Below are positions 20,971 through 30,333 of a DNA stretch of 64,000 nt, in pieces. Origin of the DNA: Bartonella henselae str. Houston-1. GTDB taxonomy: Bacteria; Pseudomonadota; Alphaproteobacteria; Rhizobiales; Rhizobiaceae. Within the stretch, counting starts at the first letter, position 1, and every line of letters begins with the position of its first letter. The notes below the pieces were generated by a model. That model was not told where the DNA came from, made no database searches, and worked only from the letters and a program-made list of their open reading frames with translations. A program made the translations under genes and the position numbers. The stretch is from NCBI RefSeq assembly GCF_000046705.1, contig NC_005956.1, positions 1,415,001 to 1,479,000 on the forward strand, given 5' to 3'.

Positions 20971-21478
20971 GAATGAAAGAAATAATAACGTTCTTTCCGA
21001 CATATTTAAAGTCTATAGCTCATCTCTGTCACACTGTCATCAGCAAAATGACTAGTGTGCCCTCATTTTACACTTGCATAGGTTGTTTTAAAAAGCTTAT
21101 AATATTAGATCTCGAGCATTCTAAAAATCGTAGGTGTTTACAGTTTAGTAAAATAAGGAGGATCAGCTTATATATTACCGGCATGAGCTACCAACATAAA
21201 AAGGAAATTGCGAAAGGCCAAAAGCAAAAATACCAATCAAAAACTAAAAAAACAAATTGAAAACAATGTAAAATTTGACAGACTAAAAAGAGTGTTCTCT
21301 CTTGTATGGTCTCATTATAACCACAAAGTTTATTCTCTCTAACACTACATATTCTAAGAGTATCAGGAAATATGATCTTAACACTCAAGGGGGTTGGTCT
21401 TTCTTATGGATAGGTAGTACCATAAACTGTGGCTCCTTATGCACCAAACCTCACCATACAAAGGGTTCAAAAATACGA
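20971..21478. other. Intergenic region between gcv operon and Lon-domain gene
   Basis: Divergent spacer. It must hold the promoter for the glycine riboswitch transcript and one for the gene at 21479, but I see no clear -35/-10 pair. A frame from 21302 runs in phase into the next gene but has no homology to the family. Confidence 0.35.
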
Positions 21479-22141
21479 ATGAAAGCTGGCAATATCCATT
21501 ATAATTGCGAAAATGATCTCCCAAAGAAAATTGCTCTTTTTCCTTTAGAAGGTGCGCTTTTACTACCAGGCGGTTTTTTATCGCTCAACATTTTTGAACC
21601 AGAAGCTCTCGAAATGGTTGAAGACGCTATGGTATCCAACCGTTTGTTAGGCATTATTCAACCACTTTCTTCGGGAACAGACTATTTGCCCATACAGCTT
21701 TATAAAATGGGCTGTATAGGTCGTATCACACACTACAACGAAACAGGAAATGGGCAGCTTTTCATTATCTTACAAGGCGTTTGCCGCTTTACCTTAGAAC
21801 AAGAACTCGTCAACACAAAATCCTATCGGATTGCTCTTATCCGATCAAACATAAAAGACCTACAAGAAGTAGAATTTTCAGAAAGCATTAATCGAGAAAA
21901 TTTACTCAACATTGTTGAGCAATATCTCACCATACATGAAATAGAATATAATTGGAGCAATATCATACAAACGCCTACGCCTATATTGGTGAATGCTTTC
22001 TCATCGCTTATTCCTTTTACACCCGCAGAAAAACAAGCTCTCTTAGAAGCTCCTGATATTGGAAGCCGTGCCCAGACTCTTCTTGCTTTAACTGAACGCT
22101 CTCTCATGAAACAAACAGGAGCATATCACTATTTAAACTAA
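21479..22141 (+). CDS. Lon-protease substrate-binding (LON amino-terminal) domain protein
   Basis: A stand-alone LON_substr_bdg domain protein of 220 residues, the usual length in Rhizobiales. It lacks the ATPase and protease domains of Lon. The diagnostic start of the fold is KIALFPLEGALLLPGGFLSLNIFEP, followed by MVEDAMVSNRLLGIIQP and IGRITHYNETGNGQLFIILQG. The open frame begins upstream at 21302, but the homology begins near 21479, where an ATG is present. Role unknown; in related genomes it commonly precedes the Trm112-like gene, as here (13 bases apart), so they form an operon. Confidence 0.85.
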   Translation: MKAGNIHYNCENDLPKKIALFPLEGALLLPGGFLSLNIFEPEALEMVEDAMVSNRLLGIIQPLSSGTDYLPIQLYKMGCIGRITHYNETGNGQLFIILQGVCRFTLEQELVNTKSYRIALIRSNIKDLQEVEFSESINRENLLNIVEQYLTIHEIEYNWSNIIQTPTPILVNAFSSLIPFTPAEKQALLEAPDIGSRAQTLLALTERSLMKQTGAYHYLN

Positions 22142-22154
22142 TGAATGTTAAAAC

Positions 22155-22361
22155 ATGAAAAAAATGATCACCGATCCTAAAATGCTCGAATTACTGGTTT
22201 GCCCTATTACAGGGGGAACCCTCTCTTTGAACCGAAAAACACAGGAATTAATTTCGCTTGAAGCAAAACTCGCCTATCCTATTCGCGATGGTGTTCCCAT
22301 TATGCTTGCCTCCGAAGCTCGCCCTTTGCAAAATAATGGAAAAGAACTTCATAAAAAATGA
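22155..22361 (+). CDS. Trm112-family (UPF0434) small protein
   Basis: A 68-residue protein of the YcaR/Trm112 family, with the family pattern [15 protein letters not shown] near the start and [16 protein letters not shown] at residues 40-56. The usual second half of the CPxC knuckle is changed (CPIT rather than CPxC), as in many proteobacterial members that no longer bind zinc. Trm112 proteins in other organisms activate methyltransferases; in bacteria the role is unclear. Co-transcribed with the Lon-domain gene. Confidence 0.87.
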   Translation: MKKMITDPKMLELLVCPITGGTLSLNRKTQELISLEAKLAYPIRDGVPIMLASEARPLQNNGKELHKK

Positions 22362-24015
22362 GAGAGTTCCATTCAATTTTCCTTTTGCAATAAACTGTTA
22401 TCAGTCAGTTCTCCATAAAGAAATATTCTTTATGGACGTAACTTTTTCAATAGTTGGCACTTTTAAAAAAGCAATTCCATAACAAATCGACAACATCATT
22501 CCATTTACCACCAATGTTACGCTGCTTTTACATGAAGACAGTTCATAAAAAAGCATATTGAATCCTTTATCAACTTTTTTGATTCTAAATGTGGAGAGAT
22601 ATCCTCATTCTTTATAAAGAAGAGAGTTCTTAGACAGAATAAAGGATAAAAAACGAAATAAAATCATAGGAATTTGATAATATAGCGAAGATGCGTATAG
22701 AAAATTAATTATAAACAGGAAATGATATAACATTGATCATCAACAGGAGTGGTTAAAGAGAGCTTTATTACCCATGTCGTAAGGCTTAATCTCCTTCTCA
22801 CTTTTAAGGATAAAAATTCTTAATCCTCACCCAATTTGGTTATAGATTAATTCTCTCGACAGATTGCACTTGAGGACCGCTTATGTCACTCAATTCATAG
22901 ACAAATTGGGCAAGCCCTGCATTAAATATTTCGTTCAAATTTAGACTTCTACATTTTAAGTTGAGGCAAAAAAATTAAAACAAAGAGATGACATTGTCTT
23001 TTTAATATACGGAAATGTGCTTTATATGACCGTACGACAAGACAATGTTTACAACACTACCGATCCTGTTTTTGAAAAGAAATCCATTGGTATCGTTCAA
23101 AATGCGATGGCAATCTTGGTAACAAGTAGTTTAAATCGATAAACTACAAAGCATTTCTGAGAATCTCATCTTGATTTTTAAAATTTATATTTTGTCAATC
23201 AAACAGAATTTGCAAAAAAAGAATATACCCCAAGCAACATTTTCATCACAACATAAAGCGTTTAATTACTATGGATAGGTTTTTGGAAAATCTATGTAAA
23301 GTTTTATGCATTGTGGTATCAATAAAACTTACCACCTTAACCAAAAGGCAGTATCCCCCAAATAAGCACTTAAAAGTAATCTCAAATACCGCCTCAAAAC
23401 CGCTGTTCTTCGTAGTATTTTTGAAACCAACGAAGCACTATAAAAAACACGAAAAGAATATCACAAAAATAATGAAAGCTCTTTATTCCTTTGAAAAAAC
23501 AAATTGAGAGCCATTCAGGCTCTCAAACTCTCCTGAAAACGCACATCAAAAAACAAGATCTCAAGAACACTCCTCTATCGATGTAAATGAAGCCCGTAAG
23601 TACACCAGATAGCGATAAACAAATTAAAAAAACTGAAAGCTTTAACAGAAAATTTCTAGAAAAATAAATAAAACCACGAGTTAAAATTTTAAATTGTCTC
23701 CCTTTTAAAATCAAAATCATTTCGGCATGCATAACTTTCACAGACGAAAACGGCATTTATGCTTAAACCCACTTTTTTTCCTTTTTTCGCAGCTCGATTT
23801 TTCTAATTTGTTAAAACACATTTGAATCGTCCCCGAAAATATCTTGCTCTGCAAAATTTTTGAAAACGCCATTACAGGTTTTATTCTAAAATGTTTTTTT
23901 GATTAAAAACAATGCATAGAAAATTGATCAAAATCTCATCAAAACAGAAAGACACATTGCAAGGGTTGCGTTTAAATTTTGAAAAAAGCAACCAAAACAA
24001 CTGTTGTAACTCTGG
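22362..24015. other. Long gene-poor region
   Basis: About 1.65 kb with no supportable gene. Short open stretches occur (for example a plus frame near 23000-23140 reading RDDIVFLIYGNVLYMTVRQD, and one at 23271-23507), none with a family I recognise or a ribosome site. It probably represents decayed insert DNA upstream of the Brt-like RNA. Confidence 0.35.
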
Positions 24016-24044
24016 TTGACGATTTAAGGAAATTATCCTATGAA
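24016..24044 (+). promoter_or_regulatory. Sigma-70-type promoter for the Brt-like RNA
   Basis: TTGACG, a 17-base spacer and TATGAA on the plus strand, close to consensus. The predicted start near 24051 would give a transcript of about 200 bases ending just before the HTH gene. Confidence 0.6.
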
Positions 24045-24050
24045 TGAGCT

Positions 24051-24262
24051 TGTGATGTTGGTCGTATACGCAACGATCAATAGGGCCTGGAAGCTCTAAC
24101 ATCGAACACAGAATAAATCCGCTTTGCGGGTATCCCGGAATTTCCGGGGGCTCTTGTTATGTCCAAGTGCTTCTCAGCACTAAAAGCAAGAGACTGATTC
24201 GATGTCAGTGCTTCCAGACCCCGGAATACCAACGCGAGGGCGCTCGCACCCGGTGGGGAATC
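24051..24262 (+). ncRNA. Brt-like structured RNA upstream of an HTH regulator
   Basis: A block of high GC, in strongly AT-rich surroundings, with stacked inverted repeats: TTCCGGGG (24142-24149) with CCCCGGAA (24219-24226), CTCTTG (24151-24156) with CAAGAG (24187-24192), AGTGCT with AGCACT around a TCTC loop (24166-24181), and GCGAG with CTCGC (24234-24247). The long outer pairing encloses the inner hairpins, a compact RNA fold. It ends at the ribosome site of an XRE-type gene. Bartonella has a genus-specific family of RNAs of about 200 bases (Brt) directly upstream of HTH genes (trp) that control surface-protein expression; position, size and partner match. Identity is inferred from context and fold, not by alignment. 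Confidence 0.7.
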
Positions 24263-24269
24263 TTTCAAA

Positions 24270-24626
24270 GTGCGAACCAAAAATCCACATTTTAATGATA
24301 TCTCTGTAGGCAAAAAAATTCGCTTCAGAAGAAGCATCATGGGGCTTTCTCAAAAACAATTAGGCTCCCATTTAGGCATAACTTTCCAACAAATCCAAAA
24401 GTATGAAAAAGGAATAAATCGCGTGAGTGCAGGACGTTTACAGGAAATTGCCGACAGACTGGATGTTCCTGTTTCTTTCTTTTATGCTGATATCTCAAAA
24501 AAAGAAGATACCCTCTACCCTGATAACGACAGAATATCAAACAAAGCAGAACACTTACTTTTAAAAAATTTCAGAGGACTTAACCCCAAAAAACAGAGGG
24601 CAATCTTGCGGTTGATTTCTGATTAA
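24270..24626 (+). CDS. XRE/Cro-CI family HTH regulator, Trp-like
   Basis: Small DNA-binding protein of 118 residues with a GTG start; GGTGGGG at 24252-24258 is the likely ribosome site, at the 3' edge of the structured RNA, so translation could be masked or freed by RNA folding. The HTH spans about residues 14-70: GKKIRFRRSIMGLSQKQLGS then ITFQQIQKYEKGINRVSAGR and LQEIADRLDVPVSFFY, the classical rhizobial CI-like type. The last 45 residues are a charged tail without known domain. In Bartonella the counterparts downstream of Brt RNAs are called Trp and bind promoters of surface adhesin genes. Autotransporter genes lie in this window at 44-54 kb, possible but unproven targets. Confidence 0.87.
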   Translation: MRTKNPHFNDISVGKKIRFRRSIMGLSQKQLGSHLGITFQQIQKYEKGINRVSAGRLQEIADRLDVPVSFFYADISKKEDTLYPDNDRISNKAEHLLLKNFRGLNPKKQRAILRLISD

Positions 24627-24839
24627 GAAGACATCTTCCTATTTCCGTGATTTCTATGAACATTTCTTCAATAAACGCCTTTATCATGTGAAAAGAACTT
24701 ATGAGGTAAGAATAAAACAACAAAATAAAATGGAAAACAGCACAAGAAGAAAATCACATCACAAGCCTCTACCTTAACTTACACATAAAAAACATTTATC
24801 ATAAGGCAATATAAAAAATTTTATCAGCATAATGCATAT
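24627..24839. other. Spacer between the HTH gene and integrase relic C
   Basis: AT-rich, no gene seen. It separates the regulator from the decayed recombinase copy. Confidence 0.4.
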
Positions 24840-25610
24840 AAAACATTGATTTATAATAATAAATAATCATTTTTCAACTTGAATCAGAATCCCAAATATC
24901 GTAAAATCCTCTCATAATCAATTAATTAAAATACTTGCTTGCATGTCATAAGCGGAGCTGGCGTGTGGATAAAAAAATACTTAAAGAAAAGCGTAAAAAC
25001 GCTTTTCATGAACTGCCTTAATGCAAGAGCTGTCAGCAACATTTTGAGCTGATAAAGAAGGAGAATGGTGCCAGCTTGCACGCTCAATAAGCATAAAAAT
25101 GGTGATACCCAATGCCTTCCATTATATCCTTCATGAACAGTGTCATGAAATAGGCTTTTGTGCATTAACAGATGTCTCTCTAAAACAAGCGCGTGAATGT
25201 CCAACACAATAGCGTTTTGTTTTGCATGAGGAACGTGCCCCCTATTAAGAATGTGAGAAATATAAAGCGTGAAGCAATGCTTAGCCTCCATTATTGAAAA
25301 GATATTACTCTAGATACTTTTGAAAGCCGTAAAGCCAAATTAAAGGTAGAAGATAAAGATGAAAACAGCTTTTGACCTTTACAACTTCATATTCTCCCCA
25401 AATGAGGCTATCTATCCGTTTTAGAGATTACCTAAACAAAAATACACAATACTCTTCACTTTGGCATACAAAAGCTGCAACAGCAGAGAACGCCCTTACC
25501 CGTCTCAATCTTTGTCTCAAACATGCTGTTGCGCTAAGTTTAGACGTTGATTTACAGGCGAAAGCAAAAGCACGCGCTTTATTATTCATGACACAATCGT
25601 TATAAAATGC
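24840..25610 (+). pseudogene. Decayed integrase relic C
   Basis: Plus-strand copy starting with the shared boundary (ACATTGATTTATAATAATAA) and reaching the core-binding domain. The 3' part is the clearest: FRDYLNKNTQYSSLWHTKAA, TAENALTRLNLCLKHAVAL and SLDVDLQAKAKARALL (25430-25590), matching tyrosine recombinases of genomic islands. The part before it has stops and frame changes, and the catalytic R-H-R-Y domain is missing. It lies 300 bases upstream of asd. Confidence 0.78.
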
Positions 25611-25904
25611 AAACTTCTCATGCTAAACAATTGACAGAAGATAAGCAATTCTCTAGATTGCAGCGCTGCCAAGGAGATAATTCACACAGCTTGGCATAAA
25701 ACTTCAGGCTTTCTCAGCTGTTTAAAATTAACAGGATGGTACATTCGAAATGAATCAACCTGTGTTATTGTAAATCGTAATTGGCGTACACAAAATAAGA
25801 CCTTTTAAAAACCCTACAATATTATGATTTAATTCCTGGCCAACTCACCCTCTCCTGGGTATAGCCCAGGGAAGCAAAACGGAAAAGGACAGGAGTATGG
25901 AAAA
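25611..25904 (+). other. asd upstream region with short hairpin
   Basis: Spacer between integrase relic C and asd. It contains an inverted repeat CCTGGG / CCCAGG around a 5-base loop (25854-25870), which could fold in the asd leader, and the ribosome site AGGAG about ten bases before the asd ATG. A mini-frame ATG-GAA-AAA-TGA overlaps the asd start at 25897. No known riboswitch is recognised. Confidence 0.35.
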
Positions 25905-26921
25905 ATGAGCTTTAAAGTTGCAGTTGTCGGAGCAACCGGAAATGTTGGTCGTGAAATGCTTACAATTCTTGAAGAACGTGGTTTTCCTACTCATGAAATT
26001 GTTCCTTTAGCATCACGCCGCTCTCTAGGGCAAAGCGTTTCCTATGGTGACAAAACTTTAAAAGTCAAAGCGCTTGATACATACGATTTTTCCGATACGG
26101 ACCTCTGCCTCATGTCTGCTGGAGGAAGTATTTCTAAAGAATATGCCCCTAAAATCGCTGCTGCTGGCTGTGTGGTAATCGACAACTCATCCACTTGGCG
26201 CTATGATAGCAATATTCCGTTGATTGTACCTGAAGTCAATGCACAAGCCATTGATCAATTTTCCAAGCGCAATATTATAGCCAACCCCAATTGTTCAACA
26301 ATTCAACTTGTCTTAGCTTTAAAACCTCTCCATGAGGCAGCGTGCATTAAACGTGTTGTTGTGTCTACTTACCAATCGGTTTCTGGAGCGGGTAAAGAAG
26401 GGATGGATGAACTCTTTGAACAATCACGAGCAGTTTTTGTTGCAGATCCAATCACATCAAAAAAATTTACCAAACGCATTGCCTTCAACATTATTCCCCA
26501 TATCGATGTCTTCATGGAAGATGGGTATACAAAAGAAGAATGGAAAATGGCCGTTGAGACAAAGAAGATTCTTGATCCTAAGATCAAATTAACAGCCACA
26601 GCTGTTCGGGTTCCTGTCTTTATTGGTCATGCGGAAGCTGTTCATGTTGAATTTGAAAAACCACTAAGCGCCCATGAAGCACAAACACTTCTACGCGATG
26701 CACCAGGCTGTCAGCTTATCGATAAACACAAAGATGGCGGCTATATAACCCCTTATGAAAGTACTGGCGAAGATGCCACCTTTATTAGCCGTGTTCGTGA
26801 AGACATCACCGTTGAAAATGGCTTAGCTTTCTGGGTTGTGGCTGACAATTTAAGAAAGGGAGCAGCATTGAACGCAGTTCAAATCGCTGAATTACTCATC
26901 TCTCGTAATTTGATAAAGTAG
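25905..26921 (+). CDS. asd: Aspartate-semialdehyde dehydrogenase
   Basis: NADPH-dependent reduction of aspartyl phosphate to aspartate semialdehyde, the branch point to lysine/diaminopimelate, threonine and methionine; cytoplasmic, 338 residues. Coenzyme motif GATGNVGREML at the amino terminus, the catalytic cysteine in NPNCSTIQLV (near residue 130), the substrate segment SYQSVSGAGKEG and the histidine-containing VFIGHAEAVHVEFE. All features are normal. The 3' end is duplicated immediately downstream, so the locus has undergone recent duplication. It stands alone. Confidence 0.95.
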   Translation: MSFKVAVVGATGNVGREMLTILEERGFPTHEIVPLASRRSLGQSVSYGDKTLKVKALDTYDFSDTDLCLMSAGGSISKEYAPKIAAAGCVVIDNSSTWRYDSNIPLIVPEVNAQAIDQFSKRNIIANPNCSTIQLVLALKPLHEAACIKRVVVSTYQSVSGAGKEGMDELFEQSRAVFVADPITSKKFTKRIAFNIIPHIDVFMEDGYTKEEWKMAVETKKILDPKIKLTATAVRVPVFIGHAEAVHVEFEKPLSAHEAQTLLRDAPGCQLIDKHKDGGYITPYESTGEDATFISRVREDITVENGLAFWVVADNLRKGAALNAVQIAELLISRNLIK

Positions 26922-26944
26922 GAATCAGCAAAATAAATAAAAAG
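26690..26944 (+). repeat. Direct repeat, copy 1 (asd 3' end)
   Basis: The last roughly 230 bases of asd and a little following sequence recur almost unchanged 277 bases downstream (26967-27221). Only a few substitutions separate the copies, so the event is young compared with the other relics here. Confidence 0.9.
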
Positions 26945-26966
26945 GACAATACGAAGCAAAAACGTT

Positions 26967-27221
26967 TTTACGCAACGCACCAAGCTGTCAGCTTATCGAT
27001 AAACACAAAAATGGCGGCACTATAACCCCTTATGAAAGTACTGGCGAAGATGCCACCTTTATTAGCCGTGTTCGTGAAGACATCACCGTTGAAAATGGCT
27101 TAGCTTTCTGGGTTGTGGCTGACAATTTAAGAAAGGGAGCAGCATTGAACGCAGTTCAAATCGCTGAATTACTCATCTCTCGTAATTTGATAAAGTAGGA
27201 ATCAGCAAAATAAATAAAAAC
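26967..27221 (+). pseudogene. Duplicated 3' fragment of asd
   Basis: Second copy of the asd 3' end, starting near CGCAACGCACCAAGCTGTCA and ending after the duplicated stop codon region at about 27221. It has no start and cannot give an enzyme. It carries few changes (for example AAATGGCGGCACTATAACC where asd has AGATGGCGGCTATATAACC). Confidence 0.9.
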
Positions 27222-27299
27222 GGCAGCATGAAACAAAAATGCCTTATGCTGCTGTATTTCCTTCCGATCATCGCAATAACCATGGGATTTTCCATATCC

Positions 27300-27926
27300 T
27301 TATGGAGCAGGATAGGTCACAACACGGTAACGCGTTTCATTGCGTTCAAAATTTCTGTAATTGACATCATACGGAAAAAAAGGATTATAAGCGTTCACAC
27401 GCTTTACAGATATATTTTGTGCTTTTGGTGAGGGATTCAAAACTGTTCTTTCATCCCTTTTTTTGACAGTTGTAGAATCAATAACCACATCTTTTCTGTA
27501 CAATTTTTGTAGATTTTTTCGTATTTTTTGAGGCACAGTAAGATTTTTAAAACTGGAAACAACCTGTTTCACTTTTTGCTTTTGTACTTTTATCGTAGAA
27601 TTTGGCTTCACGCGCATATGTGTAAAAGAGATTGTAGGAACATTATTAATATTTAAATAACGTGCAGATGCCCAACCAACCTTTCCATTATAGGAAAGTG
27701 AACACCAAGCTTTATTGGAAAGACAACCATTAATTTGCACTTTCGCTCCTGTTGGAGCAATTGCGATAGCTCTGTAAGCTGTCGCTGGACCTATGCGTAA
27801 AACTACCTGACCTGATGCTACACGAGCAATTTTTGTAACTGCCGCATGAGAAACAGTCATTCCAAGCCCCGATCCTCCCAAAGCCAATAAAATCATTGTG
27901 ATTGATAAAAAATCCTTTTTTAACAT
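27300..27926 (-). CDS. Secreted bacterial SH3-domain protein
   Basis: A 208-residue exported protein: a signal peptide (about residues 1-28, MLKKDFLSITMILLALGG and a cut after SHA) followed by a bacterial SH3 domain (about 35-95, with VASGQVVLRIGPATAYRAIA, then GAKVQINGCLSNKAWCSLSY and GKVGWASARYLNI). The cysteine pair in the domain may form a disulphide. The rest is a basic, valine- and lysine-rich tail without known fold. The SH3 type usually binds peptidoglycan or peptides in the periplasm, so a cell-wall role is likely but unproven. Monocistronic. It ends next to the asd tail duplication. Confidence 0.84.
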   Translation of the reverse strand: MLKKDFLSITMILLALGGSGLGMTVSHAAVTKIARVASGQVVLRIGPATAYRAIAIAPTGAKVQINGCLSNKAWCSLSYNGKVGWASARYLNINNVPTISFTHMRVKPNSTIKVQKQKVKQVVSSFKNLTVPQKIRKNLQKLYRKDVVIDSTTVKKRDERTVLNPSPKAQNISVKRVNAYNPFFPYDVNYRNFERNETRYRVVTYPAP

Positions 27927-28452
27927 TATTTTCTCCCTCTCAAAAGTATGAAGAGCAAAATATAGACTTTTGCAAAAATATGCCCTGTTTCAATTTTGCC
28001 TTGTTTCAATCAAATGGTGATCGATTTTTGATCTTCTTAAAGAGATTCAACACATTTCGAGAAAAGATCTCTTAACTCTATCCCTACCGGACATAAACAC
28101 GACCTATTATCTTGATTGCGCAATATTACCCTTATGGAATTTATTACTAACAACTCATTTGATTGCTTAGCGATTTAGTCAATCGTCACTTTAAAGAAGT
28201 TTTGAAATTACCTTTGGTTCCCCAAAAAAGAATTACAACAGAAGAATTTATTGCCTAAATTTTGAAGAAATGCTGCATATTCATTATGTTATTTTTCAAG
28301 AATGCCTACAATATGAGAAAAAATAATATTTTTTTGAATAAAAATGATTGAATATTCTATAAAGCTTTTATAATTTGAAATCTGCCTAAATTAGCATAGG
28401 GTATATTGAATCTTCTCTCGAAAAATCTCTTGGAAAAAAAAGATAAAAACAC
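27927..28452. other. Intergenic region upstream of metQ
   Basis: Divergent spacer of about 530 bases, AT-rich, with no gene. I looked for a SAM-type riboswitch before the methionine transporter and saw no convincing one. Confidence 0.4.
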
Positions 28453-29271
28453 ATGAAATTAAAGCAATTATCCCGAAATGCTACGATTGGATTACTTCTT
28501 TCTCTTTTTGCACTTTTTTTGTCTCCTATCTTTTCCATGGCAGCAGACAAATCAAATATTAAGCTCGGTGTTATGGAAGGACAGGAAGCAACTATTTGGA
28601 AAGTCGCTGTAGAACAAGCTAAAAAGGTTGGTTTAAATATTGAACTTGTCTATTTTTCTGACTACACTCTACCTAATGATGCTGTTCACGCTGGAGAGAT
28701 TGATGCAAATGCTTTTCAGCACACACCCTATCTTAATAATCAAATTAAACAACGTGGTTACAAACTTTCAATTGCTGGATATACATTTCTTACCCCAATA
28801 GGTATCTATTCTCATAAAATCAAAGAGTTAAAAGAACTGCGCGATGGAGCACATATTGGCATTCCTAACGACCCCTCAAATGGTGGAAGAGCCTTATTGC
28901 TTCTCAGTTCTTTAGATCTCATTAAGTTAAAAGATTCTCACGACATTCTCGCATCTCCACTTGATATTATTGAAAACCCTAAAAACTTGCAAATTCGTGA
29001 ATTAGATGCCGGTATGTTAGGGCGAGCAATCGATGATTTTGATATTGCGATTATAAACACAAACTGGGCTTTGATCTCTGGATTAAACTTACAAACAGAC
29101 GCTATTGCATGGGAAAAAGCAGAGAATAACCCTTATAATAATATTATTGTTGTGCGCACTATCGACAAAGATGAACCGTGGGTCAAAAAATTAGTTTCTG
29201 CCTACAATAGTGAAGCTGTCCGAGCAAAAATAAAAGAAGTTTTTGGCATGGCAGCCCAAACATCTTGGTAA
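28453..29271 (+). CDS. metQ: Methionine ABC transporter substrate-binding protein
   Basis: Periplasmic binding protein of the NlpA/MetQ family, 272 residues, which delivers methionine to MetNI. The amino terminus is a signal peptide of about 30 residues (NATIGLLLSLFALFLSPIFS then MAA), with no lipobox cysteine, so it seems to be soluble rather than a lipoprotein. The mature part shows the family pattern IKLGVMEGQEATIWKVAVEQ, VYFSDYTLPNDAVHAGEIDA and NAFQHTPYL, and later GIPNDPSNGGRALLLL. First gene of metQ-metN-metI. A 14-base duplication, ATCTTGGTAATT, is seen across its stop region. Confidence 0.92.
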   Translation: MKLKQLSRNATIGLLLSLFALFLSPIFSMAADKSNIKLGVMEGQEATIWKVAVEQAKKVGLNIELVYFSDYTLPNDAVHAGEIDANAFQHTPYLNNQIKQRGYKLSIAGYTFLTPIGIYSHKIKELKELRDGAHIGIPNDPSNGGRALLLLSSLDLIKLKDSHDILASPLDIIENPKNLQIRELDAGMLGRAIDDFDIAIINTNWALISGLNLQTDAIAWEKAENNPYNNIIVVRTIDKDEPWVKKLVSAYNSEAVRAKIKEVFGMAAQTSW

Positions 29272-29298
29272 TTGTGCCAAATATCTTGGTAATTTTGA

Positions 29299-30333
29299 AT
29301 GGAGAATCCTAGCCTTATCTCTCTAAAAAAGATCAGCCGTTGTTTTAACACAACAACTGATATTTGTGCTCTTGATAATTTATCTTTGAATATCCATGCA
29401 GGTGAAATTCTTGGAATTATCGGGCGTAGTGGAGCAGGAAAATCAACACTTATTCGCTGTTTAAATGGATTAGAACGAATTGACGCGGGGTCCATTTTTT
29501 TTGAAGGTGTGAATGTTTCAAATCTGTCAGAAACAGAATGGGCACCTTATCGTCAACGCATTGGCATGATTTTTCAACATTTCAATCTTTTATCATCGCA
29601 AAATATTCTTAATAATATTGCCTTACCCCTTAAATTAACCGGTATAAATAAAAAACAGCGCCACAAACGTGCCCTTGAGCTGATTGAACTAGTAGGGTTA
29701 TGTGGTAAAGAATATTGTTATCCAGCAGAACTTTCAGGAGGACAAAAACAACGTGTTGGTATTGCACGCTCTCTAGCCGCTAATCCCAAAATATTGTTAT
29801 CAGATGAAGCAACTTCTGCCCTTGATCCTGAAACAACGCAATCTATTTTAGAACTTCTTGCCGATATTAACAAACGCCTCAATCTTACTATTGTGCTCAT
29901 TACCCATGAAATGGAAGTTGTGCGCGCTATTGCGCATCGTGTTGTTGTCCTCAATCAAGGGCGTATTGTGGAAGAAGGGCGTGTAAAAGATATTTTTACA
30001 TCACCGCAAGATGATACAACCATTGCCATGCTCAAACTTGTTACTCCACAACTTCCTGAGAAATTTGCAAAAAATCTTAAACCCAGAGGTCAGGAAGCTA
30101 TCATTGAAATCAATATTGCAGGTGAAATCACTCAACAACCTTTTCTCAATCTTCTGGAAGATGAAATTGGTTTAAGAGCACGTATTTTGCACGGTGGTAT
30201 TGATACAGTCCAAGGTGAAACCATTGGGCGCCTTTTCTTAGGTCTTCCTGCCCAAAATCAAGAAGCTTTAAAAAAAGCCGTCCAATGGTTGACCGAAAAA
30301 GGACGATATTGTGAGGTTTTAGGTTATGTTTAA
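29299..30333 (+). CDS. metN: Methionine ABC transporter ATP-binding protein
   Basis: Cytoplasmic ATPase of the methionine importer, 344 residues. Walker A GRSGAGKST (about 43-51), signature LSGGQKQR, Walker B KILLSDEATSALD, and H-loop THEMEVVRAIA are all intact. The carboxy-terminal ~90 residues form the NIL/ACT-like methionine-sensing domain that gives transinhibition. It follows metQ by 27 bases and overlaps metI by eight bases, so the three genes are one operon. No clear ribosome site is visible before the ATG, as the region is a small local duplication. Confidence 0.94.
   Translation: MENPSLISLKKISRCFNTTTDICALDNLSLNIHAGEILGIIGRSGAGKSTLIRCLNGLERIDAGSIFFEGVNVSNLSETEWAPYRQRIGMIFQHFNLLSSQNILNNIALPLKLTGINKKQRHKRALELIELVGLCGKEYCYPAELSGGQKQRVGIARSLAANPKILLSDEATSALDPETTQSILELLADINKRLNLTIVLITHEMEVVRAIAHRVVVLNQGRIVEEGRVKDIFTSPQDDTTIAMLKLVTPQLPEKFAKNLKPRGQEAIIEINIAGEITQQPFLNLLEDEIGLRARILHGGIDTVQGETIGRLFLGLPAQNQEALKKAVQWLTEKGRYCEVLGYV

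Noticed and set aside
24040-24099. A 20-codon frame at the start of the Brt-like RNA
   Set aside because: It starts at or before the predicted transcript start and has no ribosome site; most likely chance.
28200-28452. A SAM-sensing riboswitch upstream of the methionine transporter
   Set aside because: No conserved core of any SAM riboswitch could be seen by eye in this interval.
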